Made by a program: the position numbers and the translations under genes. DNA of 64,000 bases. Source: Ignelater luminosus (taxonomy: Eukaryota; Arthropoda; Insecta; Coleoptera; Elateridae). Shown here piece after piece: positions 35,700 to 48,533 of this stretch. The DNA lies in assembly GCA_011009095.1 (NCBI GenBank), contig VTPC01000403.1, positions 28,698 through 92,697 on the forward strand. Direction: 5' to 3'. Under the pieces are notes generated by a model. That model was not told the origin of the DNA. It searched no databases and saw only the letters and a list, made by a program, of their open reading frames with translations. How positions within the stretch are numbered: the first letter of the stretch is position 1; each line of letters begins with the position of its first letter.

Positions 35700-38600
35700 A
35701 TATAGCGGTGCAAAATTCGATAAAAAGATATATAAATTGCATATTTGAAATCAAGTTAAATAAATAATCCTGACAGTATTTTAATCTAGAGAGTACCAAC
35801 CTGGTTTTACTAAACATTTTGTATGTGGTCTTTAATATTCTATTAATTGTTAAAATCTTTCTTTCGTTCACTTTTCTACTAAAAAAACGAAGTTCGTTGT
35901 GGTTATGCTTTGCATTCCCAGATGTTTTATTATTTCGTTTTTGAAGCCATTTTGTTCAGCATTCCAAAGTTATTAGGCTTTACGTTATTTTAATTTACCT
36001 ATTTATATTTGTTGGTAGTATGGTATCTATACACTACGGAAATTCACATGAAATCTATTTAAAATATTTTCAGATAGGATTCCTGCGTTTGTTTCCAGCG
36101 CAGTATATCATCTAAAGTAATCAAATTTATTTTTATATTTTATATAGAACTTAGATTAAGTTATTGATTAACACAAAGCATAAAACAGTTTGGTTGTTCG
36201 GAGCCTTGTTTCACCACAGAACGTATGAACAATTTTGGCCATCTGCTAAAACTGATTTTTCTTCTATTTGTGATTCAACACTTTGAAAAAAAATCAAAAT
36301 CAGAAATCGTCGGTACATCCCCAATGATCTTTGTATTGCATAGACTAGCTTTTTAATTGATCATATATTTTGATCTTCTTAATATTCATCATCCTTTTCT
36401 TATTTTAGATAGCTCAAAGAAATAGTAAAAACTCTTCACAAAAGAGGAAGTTATTTTACATATCTGTACGATAATGTATACCCCATATTCTCAGAGTTGG
36501 ATTTGTACTGCATGCTCATTGAGCTCAAACTTTTTTAATTGCCCAAACCCGGTTGGGTGTGTTAAGTTAATTAAGCTTTTCTTACTAATTTGCTTTTATT
36601 GTGATCCAGAAGATTTTAAATATTGCTTAGCGTAACATACAAGGACGCAAAGATCTAGAGTTGCCCCAGGGCGTACTAAATTCTATAGTTGGCCCTATGA
36701 ATTTCTTTCTTTTAAGACATTTCACCGTAAAACTAACAGTTGAAGGAAGTACTTGAGTCTAGCTAAATTTGCAGTATCTGTGTAGCACCTTTAAGTTCTG
36801 TTCCGCCAGTATTTTCACCTTCTAAAAGTAAAAGCCTATTTGGCTTTAAGCTCACGATTAGACAATACTTGAACATCGGCTGTTTTCTTGTGGCCAATTG
36901 GAATACTGGTGGTTGCTAGAGAAACCAGACAGTGAAAATTTAGTTATTTAACTGGGCTTGATGTACTAAACATATCAAATCTTGTAGTTTATAACGCACT
37001 TCGGTTTTGGCTATTTTGATCTAAATTATTATAATGCGGGTTTGTATGTAGCAAACAACCCAACACAATTCTATGCGCTTCTTCTGTTTTAAGAATTTGA
37101 GAGATTATCTAATTATTAATAATGTTAGTTATTGTCTAATATAGTTTGTTAATTAATAATTTCTTCAATTAGACGTATGAAAGATTATCTGGTGCAATTC
37201 TCTATCGCTTCCGTTCTTGCCGGAAGTGACGTCAATTTTAAAACCTTAAATAGAACTTCATCTTGTAGATGATGTCAAAAAGTGACAAAATCTTTTTTCT
37301 AATACTGTTCACGAGCACTATGCGTTAGATACTGAAAGAAGCTGATCATGAAGTTGGAAACAAAGCTTTGCATTTGCTCGCTACGTCTCACTGAACATAC
37401 GAGGTAACCAAATGCTTTAGTATTGATAAAACCTAAATGTTTTTAGAAAGTTTCTGTATTAAATTCAGTTGTGATCTACTGTTGTTGTTGTCAAAGCATA
37501 TTGGAATTTTTAAATTGGATGCTTCGGTTAAGGTACATTTTTCAAAATTTGCATAATTATTTTGGGGCTAGATTAAAGACGAATCAAGTATATCATCCTT
37601 TTTGTCAAGTTTAGTTGTCAATAACCAAAATTCTAACAATGATTATTAAAAGGCAAAAAGAGAAAATAGTAACAGAGTCTGAAATATGCAGTCATAGATT
37701 ATTCCAAACAGATTAGAATCAGTGGTAGTAACAATTATAATAAAAAGACCCTTCAGAAGTTTTTTTTTGTTTAGGGTAAAGGTAATTACAATGGTATGTG
37801 CAATGGATATTGTTATAAATTTTGCATTAGGTTATTATTATTGTCCAAATATCTCAATTTTAGTATAAGGAGTATTTGAACAGAAAAAAAATAAAGCGAA
37901 ACATGCCTGTTAAAAAAGTAACCTACATTAATTTCTGTTTTTTGTAAATCAGTTTTGACAGCCGTTAAAAATAGCTATAAGTGCATTTATTTTACAATTT
38001 TTTTAATGCTTCTGCTTTTGTTTTTTGGTTTATATAAAAAATTGTACATTTTGTAAATTATAAAAATATTGCGCACGGGTAAGGAAAGAACTATTTAAAA
38101 AAGTATGTGCAGTTGCAAGGTAAGATTACCTCAGCATAGAAACCTCTTATAAATAGCAGAATATATAGAACGCCAAGCACTTGACCACAAAAACAATATA
38201 CTTGACCCATATCTAAATTATGTTTTTAAAGCGTGAAAGAATTAATTTCTGTGTTTTTTTGTTTTTTCTTTTTTCTTTTCACTCCGGAAAATTCATCATT
38301 AATTATAGTTATTGAAACACGAATAGTATGAATTTTGATTTTTTTATAATTAATGTTCAACAAAATTCTCTTAAGCAGCTCCAATAATAAATGGAATAAT
38401 TGTCAAAATTTTTTTAAAACATCTTTAATACATATTTAAAATTTTTGAAAACTTGTTTTGGTTTTATTTTTTGTTACAAATAAGATTATACACCTTGAAA
38501 TTTCCCAATAAATAACAAAACAACTATAAGACTGAGTTAATTCAAAATTAAGGTATTAAATTTTATAAAACATTTTTCAAAAAAAAGTAATTATTGCGTA

Positions 38601-38755
38601 TTTATTTTTTTGCCGCTATACTATCTACTTATACTTAAGATTAATTTTAGACATGCAATTTAACACAACAATAAAATATGTCCTTACGTTTTTAAAGTTT
38701 CTCATAAGACACTTTAGAATTCGTATACATTAATGACATTTATCTGCACTAAAAC
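35700..38755. other. Intergenic, no gene recognised
   Basis: AT-rich sequence without a credible reading frame, RNA gene or clear repeat structure on inspection. Confidence 0.55.
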
Positions 38756-38759
38756 ACAG

Positions 38760-38905
38760 ATTTTTTTTAATAAACGATCTCACGGACACTTCGAAAGCTC
38801 TAGCTCTCCCTTTGAGCTTCGAGTAAACACGGCACCTACATTTGGAGCCGGCGCGTCGGTCACGTCTGCGTCGTCTGGCAGGCGTCGCTAAAGATCAGCT
38901 GTTCC
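38760..38905. promoter_or_regulatory. Isolated GC/CpG-rich island, possible promoter or 5' exon
   Basis: About 145 bp of high-GC sequence with many CpG (GAGCCGGCGCGTCGGTCACG, GCGTCGTCTGGCAGGCGTCG) stands out from very AT-rich flanks. It contains a TCACGTC box like a cAMP-response half-site, and CAGCTG follows at its right edge. In AT-rich insect genomes such patches often mark promoters or first exons. No gene adjoining it is recognised, so this is inference. Confidence 0.3.
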
Positions 38906-38949
38906 GAACTTGAAGTTATATTGGGAAACTGAGGCATCTACCTTTATGG

Positions 38950-40733
38950 GATAGAGGAGTAGTTATTGTTCTTTTACTGCTCTCTGGTTAGTTTAATGCT
39001 TGATTAGTTTTAATTAATTTATTCATTGTGTCAGTATAATCCTAGCTGTTGTAGAGTGATTACCCGACTAAGAATGCAGGTTCAATTTATCGAAAGCAAT
39101 ATGTAAATATTTGTAAAATATTCTGCCCGAAACGATCTTGTTTTGTAAGCTTTTGTGGAAGAGATTGGCAAGAAAAAAATAAAATTTGCATTTTTTCTGG
39201 AATTCTATAGCAATCTTAACCTTAAATAAATTATAATTTTTTAATACGGAATTTACAAAAAATAATACTTAGATAATAAAAATCTGATCTCTAATAATAT
39301 ACATTGTTATTACTAAAATATCATAAAAATTCGTTTATATTTTTTGGTATAGAATTATTGGACAAATAAAAGTTGAAGATGATTGATGAGGTGATAAATG
39401 CGTAGAAACAATATTGCAGTATTGGTTCCAAGGTTCTAAGTTATTAGAATCTGACATTCTGTTCGAAGGAATTCAAGATGTTATTAGAAAGAGTACAGTA
39501 AACTATTTTTTGTTGAATATATTTTGTTAAGTAAAACAAGTAGGTATGCCTTAGTTGAATATGTCTGTAATGATCAGCTAAACAATGCGTTTTACCAAAC
39601 CTTTTCAAGAAAAGAATTGAATTGGAATTATTATTATCAGTATAGGCACTATAGAGTTTATTATCGAGCTATTAATACATTGCGATGGTATCGATCGGGA
39701 ATGTGCATAAAATCAGAAATAGAACTGTCCATTACAACTATTACTGTTTTTATTGCCCCTAAACTAAATGAACGTTAAGGATGAAAATCCAGTTAGCTCT
39801 AAATTAATTAAATTTAATATTTGAGTGCCTTGTGTAGACTAAGATGTTAAATATCTCGGATATCTCATATTGATATAATAATTTTGATTTTAAGTAGAGG
39901 TGCATTAGAAAATTTTAATTCTGTTTTATCATTTCACAATACCACATGCAAACCATAATACCAATTAAAATTCTTTTTTCAAACTTAACATCATTTTGTG
40001 AACAGTGATTTCGTTCACTTTACATCTTGAAATTCTCCGTTAAATAAAACGTTGGCTTTCAGTAAACTTGCACATTTATCATCAGTAAATCCGGGTTTTA
40101 CACAGTTATTTACGCATTTAATTAAATTCACAAACTTTGATAACACAGTAAGTAACTACTAATTACTTTTGCAAATTAATCATGTCGTTCGACTATCTTT
40201 GCAAGTGACTTGACAATCATGTAAACTTCAATGTATAGCTATTAAGAGTTCTGTCTACAGTAAAACTAAAAAGTCAAGACTTACCAGATTTTCTACTACC
40301 TTAGTATTCAAAACCTAGTACTAACAAAGAATTTACATAAACAATTTCCTCGCGTAAATAATATTTGATAAACAATCTTCCATTAACCCTAGACTGTTAC
40401 ACAAACTAAACTTTACCTATTCCTGTTTGCACCATTAATTCTTTATTTTTTTATATTTCAGTAGTTGCTATTTAATTCAACTTAATGTTATAGCTATATT
40501 TACATCATTTTACCTAACCCATACTAGAATTTCATTTACATAATTGACCCAACACTTTATAATAAATCACATGATTCTTTGCTTGGTTTAGTAATTTACA
40601 GATTATATTAGTATCCTATTAATTTACACAAATTATTTTGTAAGAATTTATTTATTTGAGTGTCATGTAAGTATTAATCACTCTTATATTAATTTAAATG
40701 CCTGGGTCAGTATTCATAGCAACATATACATAT
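38950..40733. other. Intergenic, no gene recognised
   Basis: AT-rich sequence. The frame at 39524-39778 has no recognisable motif. Confidence 0.5.
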
Positions 40734-40734
40734 A

Positions 40735-42038
40735 CAGTGTGTCCGAAAAGTATGGAATATCCTATATATCTCAGTAAATATGCATTTTATGGAAAAATGT
40801 TTTCTATAAAAGTTGTTTAGTATTTAGTTTTACATTACAGGGAAATACCAAATAACTACTTTTTAAAAAAACAACAGCGCAACGAATAATGCTTCAATTT
40901 TTTTTAATGGGAAGGTATCCCCATGTTTCTGTTCGACAAATTGCTCGTGAACATACTTTGAAGAAATCCACTGCACACAAAGTTCTAAGAAAGGAGAAGT
41001 GGCATCCGTATAAACCTTGTACAGTTCAAGAATTATTAGAAGATGATTTAGATCGAAGATTGCAATTTTGCGAAGAAATAACACGTAGGCTTCAGGAAAA
41101 TGCAAATTTTTATAAAAATATCCTCTTCACTGATGAGGCAACGTTTTGTTTGAATGGTACCATTAACAAACAAAACACGCGCTACTGGTCTTCGCTAAAT
41201 CCTGGCTGGTATGTAGAAGGACACCCCCAATATCAGCTGAAAGTCAATGTATGGGCAGGAATTATTGGAACCCAAATTTTGGGACCTTTTTTTTATAGAA
41301 CATAATTTAACAGTGGATGCTTATCTAGATTTTTTAAGATTTGACTTAGTTCCTGCTTTAGCTGTTCTATTTCCTAATGAACTAGATCCAGATGTACCCC
41401 CATAACAGAATATGGTTGCAACAAGACGGGGCTTCTCCTCATTTCGGAATTAGTGTCCGACAGTTTCTTGATAATACTTTCCCTTATCGATGGATAGGCA
41501 GAAGAGGTGCAGTAGAATGGCCAGCTCGCTCGCTGGATTTAAGTCCACTTGATTTTATTTGTGGGGCCATCTCAAAAATAAGATTTATGTCGATATGCCT
41601 AAAGATATTGAAACTCTAAAAGACCGTATTAGAACAGAGATTAGAGCTATCACACCAGAAACGATTCAAAATGCAGTAAACGAATTTGAAAGACCACTTT
41701 ATCATTGCCAAGCTGTAAATGGTGCACACTTTAAACACCTTCTATGAACTGTAGAGTGTAGTTATACAAAATTTTCAATTCGTAACAGATGAATATTGAA
41801 ATAAACTTTCAAATAATTTTTTGCGTTTTAATCAAAATTTACTTATGCAAGTGTATCAAAGTTTTACATCATTAAAACAAATTGAAGCATTATTCGTTGC
41901 GCTTTTGTTTTTTTTAAAAATAGTTATTTGCCGTGTAATGTAAAACTAAACACTAAACAACTTTTATAGGAAACATTTTTCCATAAAATGCATATTTACT
42001 GAGATATATAGCATACTCCATACTTTTCGGACACACTG
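40735..42038 (+). mobile_element. Tc1/mariner-superfamily element with about 165-bp terminal inverted repeats
   Basis: The ends begin CAGTGTGTCCGAAAAGTATG and are flanked by TA (40733-40734 and 42039-42040). Unusually, the inverted repeats continue with few mismatches to about 40903 on the left and back to about 41877 on the right. Each is about 165 bp, and the left one covers the start codon region. The 1,304-bp element encodes a transposase with a 41-residue spacing between the second and third aspartates, consistent with the DD41D (rosa-like) group rather than true mariners. Confidence 0.92.
40889..41747 (+). pseudogene. DD41D-type transposase, broken by single-base slips
   Basis: ATG at 40889 opens MLQFFLMGRYPHVSVRQIAR (HTH domain), then KEKWHPYKPCTVQEL, the FTDEATFCLNG first catalytic motif, WLQQDGASPHFG (second) and LDLSPLDF (third), finishing GAHFKHLL and stop at 41747. 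Single-base frame changes occur near 41290 (8-T run), 41397 (5-C run) and 41560 (T-rich). No other stop interrupts the combined reading. At about 286 codons it is somewhat short for the group. It is either very recently inactivated or its slips are sequencing errors. Confidence 0.88.
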
Positions 42039-42039
42039 T

Positions 42040-43572
42040 ATATTCAAGGAATAATTATTATTTTTCTTCTTCAGTATTCTTTTTCTTTAAATGCTGGGTT
42101 TGTGACGTTTTTAAAGATTTTGCACTGTTGCACTACTGTATGAAATTCTCGTGTTTGTTGAAATTTAAATTTCTACATTTTCTTATTTTTCATAATCCTA
42201 TGCTAAGAAAATAAGTATTTTACTGAAATAAACTATCCAAATAATAGACTATACCATTCTAATAAATAACTGAATTTTTACAGGAGAATTCATCACCGTT
42301 TCGCAGCCATTTTATTACTGTAATTCCTGAACAAACGATACACAAAATTTAACTTATGTGTTATTATTCTAATGAAAATTGACGATGCAAAAAAATTCTT
42401 TTTGTTTAAATGTGTATTTTGAACAGCAAAACATAGATAATTTTTTTCCAAACTCTACTTATTGTACCTATTAATAAATTAATTTTTAAATCGTTTCGCT
42501 TTATAGCAATGTTAAAAGAAACCATAAAATCAAACAAAAGTTCATGGATGTAAATCACTTTTCCAAGCTAGGTTTTGAAAGGTAGTTTTTTTGCTTTGAA
42601 TGCTTTTTTTAAATAATGTCTAAGTGCTGATTGTACGAAGTTCGAATTCTAATCTAGATTCAACTATAAAGAAGCAAGTGTTGCAATAATAGTTTCTAAG
42701 GGGTTCAATCTCGATTAAAAAACTTGAGTTAGTACAACACGTCCTAAGTGAGACTTAACCGCTTTTAAACGAGGCGCGTTAACAAGGCTCTTGAACCTCA
42801 AGGTGATGTGTAAAACTGTAAAATTTATTTAAACTTTTTTTAAAATGCAGAATAAAAATCATATTAACATTTTTTTCCTCAAGTTATGATGACTCCATTG
42901 TAATTTTAGTGTACCCCAACAATGGAAAATTGATACCATGACTCATAATGCTACCAGCATTGATATCACCTACAGTGCACTTATCACTAAAAGCTGTTGG
43001 GCTTTTGGGCTAGCCTCAAGCTCGTCCTTGAATTTTATACGGCTTCTAAAGAGTTATAAAGTACAATATAGAGTGTGGCATGTTTACTTTCTGAGGCAAT
43101 TGAACTTTGACCATATTCTGGCGAACTTGTTCTGCATGTTTATTACATTTTACTTGTGGTTGAGTTTCTTTAAATTATGAGAAAATTCATATAGATAAAT
43201 TGTTGACCAGACGAACTAGTATGTACGCGAGGAGTCTACGTTATTGTATTTAGAAATCTCTTAACTAGCCATCCGCTTTACTGACCTAGTTATGCCGGGT
43301 AACATATTAGTGTTGCCGGTATTATGTGTATACCAAGTAACATTACATTACTAAGAAGACAATAGATAAGTCACATAAGACTATAATAATATTTTTACTT
43401 TTGCTCGAATTCAACTCTCAGGTTGTTTTGTAGTTGAGATTTTTTAATTCTTTTATTATAATATAAGTTCGGCTACTTGATGTTTGTTTAGAAAGTTAGT
43501 TTTGTACAATTTTTACCGTGTTAGAAGATAGCAGATAAAGTTTAAATTTTAAGGGTTCATATTAAAGTATAC
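42040..43572. other. Intergenic, no gene recognised
   Basis: AT-rich sequence. The frame at 42938-43180 has no known motif. Confidence 0.5.
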
Positions 43573-44817
43573 AGGGTTAGTCAATATCCACTTCCCAGCG
43601 CTCGCATATGTGTTCTACAATGAAAAATAAGACAAAAATTAACATTTTGTAATTTATCGTTTATTCTTATCAAATTCAAATACAAAACAAGTAACTAATT
43701 TCAAAAACAATTGGCCACTTGACTTGGACGTTTATTTGATTTGTATCATTTATTGACTACTGAATGCTTCCAGAGTATTTTTTAATTTAAATAAGTTTTA
43801 GGCCAGTGCTGCCGAGCGTTTGTATAAAGAAAGATGTCCGAACCGCCGTCATCCAGATTACAAAACAATCCAAGATGTAGAAACACGTGTTGTTGAGACA
43901 GGATGTATCTCTCCAAAACGTTTTCTGTATGCCGGTCGACCTTGAAGCTTCACATGGCGACAGGAGAATAGTTATTGCAGGTCGTTGAGAATAATTCTAT
44001 CACCAGTGCACGTTTGTTGTCAAGAATAAGGCACCACACCCAATCGTCTGTTCATAGATGTCTTCGAAGATACAATTTGTATCCATACCACTTACAGCCT
44101 GTTCAGATGCCGCAACCCGAAGGTTATTACGCAAGATTTAGCGCAATCCTGAATTGTTTCATAATGTTTTGTTTACCGATGAAGCTCATTTCAACCAGGA
44201 AGGGATTTTCAATCACCACAACCTTCATTATTGGCACGACTACTGAATGGTGAAAATTACAGTAATTTGTGCGAGAACACTTTGCCAGGTCTGTTAAAGG
44301 ATATTCCTTTACAATAACGTGCAACAATGATTTTCCAACACGATGGAGCACCTGCACATGCTGCATTACAAGTACGAGAAATTCTGAACCGCCGTTTTCC
44401 TAATAAATGAATTCGTCGAGGTGGACGTGATCACCCCGGTCTCCTGATTTAATTCCAATAAATTGTTGACTGTGGGAATACATAAAAGAAAAGGTTTATT
44501 TTACTGTGCCTGCCGGAGTGGATAACGTTATTGCCCGGAATCACGAAGTGAAGCAGAAATAAATTATGATAATTTCAATTCTGTTGCCAGGAATTTCAGT
44601 TATAGGTTACACACGTGTATTAATGAAAATGGTAACACTTTTGTGGGTTTGTTTTGCCATTTTGCCATTTGTAAATGGCACTGAGTAAAAATTTGTAATT
44701 TGGCAGTTGGTAGTTACTTGATTATGCGCTTTAAAAATAGTTGTTAAAAAACCTAGGTTGCTATTTAAAAAAAGTATCGATAACGTCATATCTCAAATTT
44801 GGGACATACTGTATACA
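43573..44817 (+). pseudogene. Old relative of the DD41D-type element, transposase relic
   Basis: In order on the plus strand, across frames, are: YKERCPNRRHPDYKTIQDVE (DUF4817-like N-terminal domain, near 43826), SSVHRCLRRYNLYPYHLQPV, FTDEAHFNQEGIFNHHN (first catalytic motif, near 44168), FQHDGAPAHAALQVRE (second), SPDLIPI with the third aspartate apparently lost to Asn, and a C-terminus RNFSYRLHTCINENGNTF. Numerous stops and frameshifts interrupt it. The ends TATACAGGG (43570) and, inverted, TATACAGTATG (44817) are only weakly alike, so the borders are approximate. Confidence 0.75.
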
Positions 44818-44819
44818 TA

Positions 44820-45700
44820 TTTCTTTAATAAAGAAGACCGTAACTGAAAATACTTATCGAAGTGTTCAAGCATTTTTCAAAAAAAGTTCGTCTTTAATTT
44901 ATTGAATTTATTTCAAGTTACAAACTCGCTCTGTATAGGAGATTTTTAAGTTGTGTACGTACTTACATTACAAAATTACAATTTACAGCAATATCGAAAT
45001 GTACAGCAAATAATTTATGGTTTGGAAAACGAGACAACCAAGGCCATCTTATTAAAGAAACTACAATAACTAGGTATGTTTTGTAAAATTTGGCTATCAT
45101 CTACTAATAATTGTAAACTCAAAAGCATGTCACTGCTATGTTGTAATACAAACATGCAAATTTTATGTTTAGAGGTTTTCAGGCTATTTCATAACATTGG
45201 AAAACAGACATATTTAAAGTAAATATTTAAGCGTATTTTTTTCATTTTAATTCATTGATTTTCATTAGGTACTTGTTCATATTATTCATAATAGTTATTT
45301 AAAAACCCTGCAACATTATGGTTTAGATGTAAAGGATGTTGTAATTTTAATCCAGTATTACTTGAGAAGTACCCCGTAAGATTAAGAAATTTTCAGAAGT
45401 TCGAGATTTTACGAAAATACCCAAACATGTTTGAACAAGATGATTAACCATTGGATTTTTGCGTTTTTCCAGCTTATGTATGAATATCTTTGGAGCTTCC
45501 GTTTTCCTCACTCCATATGCTTGCTGCAATAGCAATTAGCTCTTGTGCAATTTGTGCTTCTACAAGTCGGTTTTTTTAATTTAATATTTCTGACTTTGTT
45601 TGCTAAGTTCACTCGCCTTTTTCGCTTTTTTTTATATACCACAACTTATGGAAACCCTGTTATTTAGATCACTACATTAAAAAGAACCTTTCGTAATATC
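44820..45700. other. Intergenic, no gene recognised
   Basis: AT-rich sequence. A minus-strand stretch around 45347-45600 has protein-like composition (RLVEAQIAQELIAIAAS, then in another frame LEKRKNPMVNHLVQTC), perhaps a transposon scrap, but I do not recognise it. Confidence 0.35.
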
Positions 45701-45895
45701 AATGAATGCCGTTGATTGACTTCTAGTTTATTGATTCAATGAACTTTTAATTAATATTAGGAAAAATTATTAAAAGTTTTAAATATTTTAAGTTTAATTT
45801 TTAACAATTTTAAAATATTTTGTTTATTAGTTGATCAGCACATATTATTATTACGAAAAGAGTTGATTGAACATTAATGTAGCAAATAATTGTTA
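45701..45895 (+). repeat. AT-rich dispersed repeat, copy 1
   Basis: Matches 46562-46712 in the same orientation with many indels. Shared landmarks are AATGAATGYCGT, a TTGATTCAATGAAC/TTGGCTCAATGAACC block, TTAATATT, TTGATCA and TTGAAHATTRATGTA. Origin unknown. Confidence 0.55.
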
Positions 45896-46561
45896 TGATT
45901 AACTTTTACATTGACAGAATAGATAATAGATTAATAAATTCAATAACAAAAATTTATAATAATAATGTATTAAAGACTATGCTAATTACAGTATTTGTAA
46001 TAATTTCTAACAAAATTTGTTATAACGAGTGATTCACAAAATTTGTATGCTCGGTTGACCACGAACAGAATTACTTAACTCGTCATTTGAACCATACATT
46101 TATCATGTGAACTACAGTTTTGAATTTGAAAATTGATTTTCAGTAAACGCCTGCAGAACAGAATATTCCCAGTTACAATTGTTCCTCCTAAAGTGGTTTT
46201 TGATGATAAGGCTTTTTTAAAAGTGTTTTTGAGTGAAAAACATATTTAGTAAGAAGCAACACTTTTTAAGTTTTTGAAGTGACAGCAAACTTAATCTGTC
46301 ATACAAACAACCTTGATGTCTTTCATTTCATATTTTAATAATTTGACATCATGGATTATCTATCTTTTTCGTTCAGGGTCAAGAGAAAGAACAGATTTTC
46401 TGGATCACTCATTACTTACGATTAAGTAAAACTGTCACTCTCAAATGATGTCAAAGCTTGAGTTTTTTTATTTTTTAAAACTATTTCAGAAATGACTTAC
46501 AAGATTTTATAGCTAACTATCAAGATTTTCATTTTGCGGTGAGCTATACACTGAAATTTAC

Positions 46562-46712
46562 AATGAATGTCGTCAATTGGCCTCTTGTTCATTGGCTCAA
46601 TGAACCTTTTATTAATATTGTGTAAAATTATAGATTTTATTTAATCGTTGATCATCACGTTTATTAATATTACAAATAACACTGATTGAAAATTGATGTA
46701 ACAATGTAGCTA
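46562..46712 (+). repeat. AT-rich dispersed repeat, copy 2
   Basis: Second copy of the repeat at 45701-45895. ATTGGCTCAATG from this copy recurs at 48727-48738, so the family extends towards the 48.5-48.9 kb repeats. Confidence 0.55.
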
Positions 46713-46714
46713 CA

Positions 46715-48045
46715 CTGTCGCAATGAACAAACAGTCTCAACAAGCAATGACGAATAGATTTGAACGGTAACTCTAGTTCTATTTGGTATTCTTTGTTGAC
46801 TTATTTGAAAAAAAAGGCAAATGTGCATACCCCTTTTTGCTAAACATGTCTAATTTTTATCGTCATTATTTGTATGTGGCGCGTCGTATTAGTTACGTGA
46901 CTATATTTTTTTTTGGACAATTTTTAGGATTAAAAGTAAGCACCTTAAAGGTACTACATGAGAAGTGATGTGGCAGCGTGACCACGAAGCTTAGACAATC
47001 ATGCTAACTCGTGCATTAGACAGACAATTTCATTTGAAAATATTCTTATTATTTAAGCTTGTAACTATTATTTCCAATGCTAGAAGACGATGTTGAGACT
47101 ATGTACAGCTCATTCAAATTTGATAATCTGTCATCAGCGAATACTGATAATATATAATTACATAGAAAGCCTATCGTACACACAATAGTATATTGTTTAA
47201 AGGCCTCATATTCCTTGAAAACACTATAACTGTACTAAGAAAGTGACTTTTTCATAAATTGCTATCAATTTATTCCTTGGTATTTCTAATAATTAAAAAT
47301 ACCGTTTATATGATTATAAGACCCAGAAATTTAGCAAAAAAAGGTAAGTTTATTCATAATGGTGATAATCATGTAAAAGAAAAGACTGTTAGGGGTTTAT
47401 TAACAAGAGTAGCAACAAATTAAGAATTGAGTTCAAGTAAGTTTTAGTTTTAACTACCTAAATAATTTTAGTTTGACCGACCTGACTGACTGTTGATCAA
47501 AATTTACTTCAACTTTAATTAGACTTGCGAGTTATATTTCCCGGATGGCCTCGTAGGAAAATGACGTAAGCAAACTTTTAGACTATGGACTACACAGATT
47601 TCTGCAAACCTCGCTGTAGTAAATTTATAAACAAAAATTAATAACAGAAGACTGGTTTACATTCCATGTAAAGTTATCAAAAACCATGAACAAACTAGAA
47701 ACATCTTAAGTATTACGTATATTATTTTTAATGTTTTAGAACTATATAAAAACTTATTTTTCTTAATTTGGAGATTAGAATTTTTATTCAGTTTTGTTGA
47801 TTTTAATCTAAAAGGACTGTTATTGTTGCTTTGTTTTTTATATTCATGTGTAATTAGTCTATGCAGTTTTTCAATAAAGAACAAATATTTAACAAAAATT
47901 TGTTTTTGTTATCTATCCTTAGGTATATAAAAAAGATATACCTAAGTCATACATGTGGACCTTCAGTGTTTTAAATGCTACAACAATGGGTTTAAACCTC
48001 ATGGGTGTTCCAGAAAATATTGTCACAAATTTAAGAAGTGTAAGT
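46715..48045. other. Intergenic, no gene recognised
   Basis: AT-rich sequence. A short hairpin CTTAGGTATAT...ATATACCTAAG lies at about 47919-47945. A plus-strand open stretch from 47953 (MWTFSVLNATTMGLNLMG) ends near a donor-like AGTGTAAGTAG, but I cannot place it in a gene. Confidence 0.4.
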
Positions 48046-48049
48046 AGTC

Positions 48050-48342
48050 TTGATCAGAATCATCATAGTCATCGTCGTCTTCTTCATCATCATCATCATC
48101 TACAACTGGATCATCAAATAATTCTGTATCATCTCCGAGATCAGCAAGATCGTTTCTTTCGTCATCATCTGACCAACAAAACTTCTAGATACCGATGATG
48201 ATTCTTTGAACTCTGACGAGGTAGAGGATGACGAAAGAGACGATATTGATAAACTCGGAAATAATACTGAATTATCTGATGCTCCAGTTGTAGATGAGGA
48301 TGATGAAGACGACAATAACTACGATGATACAGATTTAAAGAT
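48050..48342. repeat. Inverted duplication of an acidic-peptide coding segment
   Basis: The left arm (48050-48171) and right arm (48222-48342) are inverted copies of about 120 bp separated by about 50 bp, roughly 80% alike by eye. Both keep an open frame in their own sense direction. The left arm on the minus strand encodes a run rich in Asp with DDERNDLADLGDDTELF and PVVDDDDDEED. The right arm on the plus strand encodes DDERDDIDKLGNNTELSD and PVVDEDDEDDNNYDDTD before TAA. I do not recognise the parent protein; acidic tails of this kind occur in many nuclear and transposon proteins. Confidence 0.75.
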
Positions 48343-48533
48343 TTGTTAATAATTTTGCAAATCTAGACTGGATAAACTCATGTCCATTTATCAACTGTTG
48401 AGTTATCGATAAATTTATTTATTTTTATAAAGAACCATATTAACTTGGAAAAGAGACAAATCAACACAAAAACCAAGTTTTGTTCGTGTTTTAAGCATTT
48501 GTTTTTGGAGATGCAGGCTTAATAACTCATTAA

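Noticed and set aside
43570..44817. Assigning exact terminal inverted repeats to the older DD41D-type relic
   Set aside because: Only TATACAG is shared between the candidate ends; the borders are left approximate.
48100..48315. Ser-rich frame on the minus strand, and a His-rich frame at 47953-48198
   Set aside because: Both are shadows of the GAT/GAC-rich acidic segment read in other frames or orientation.
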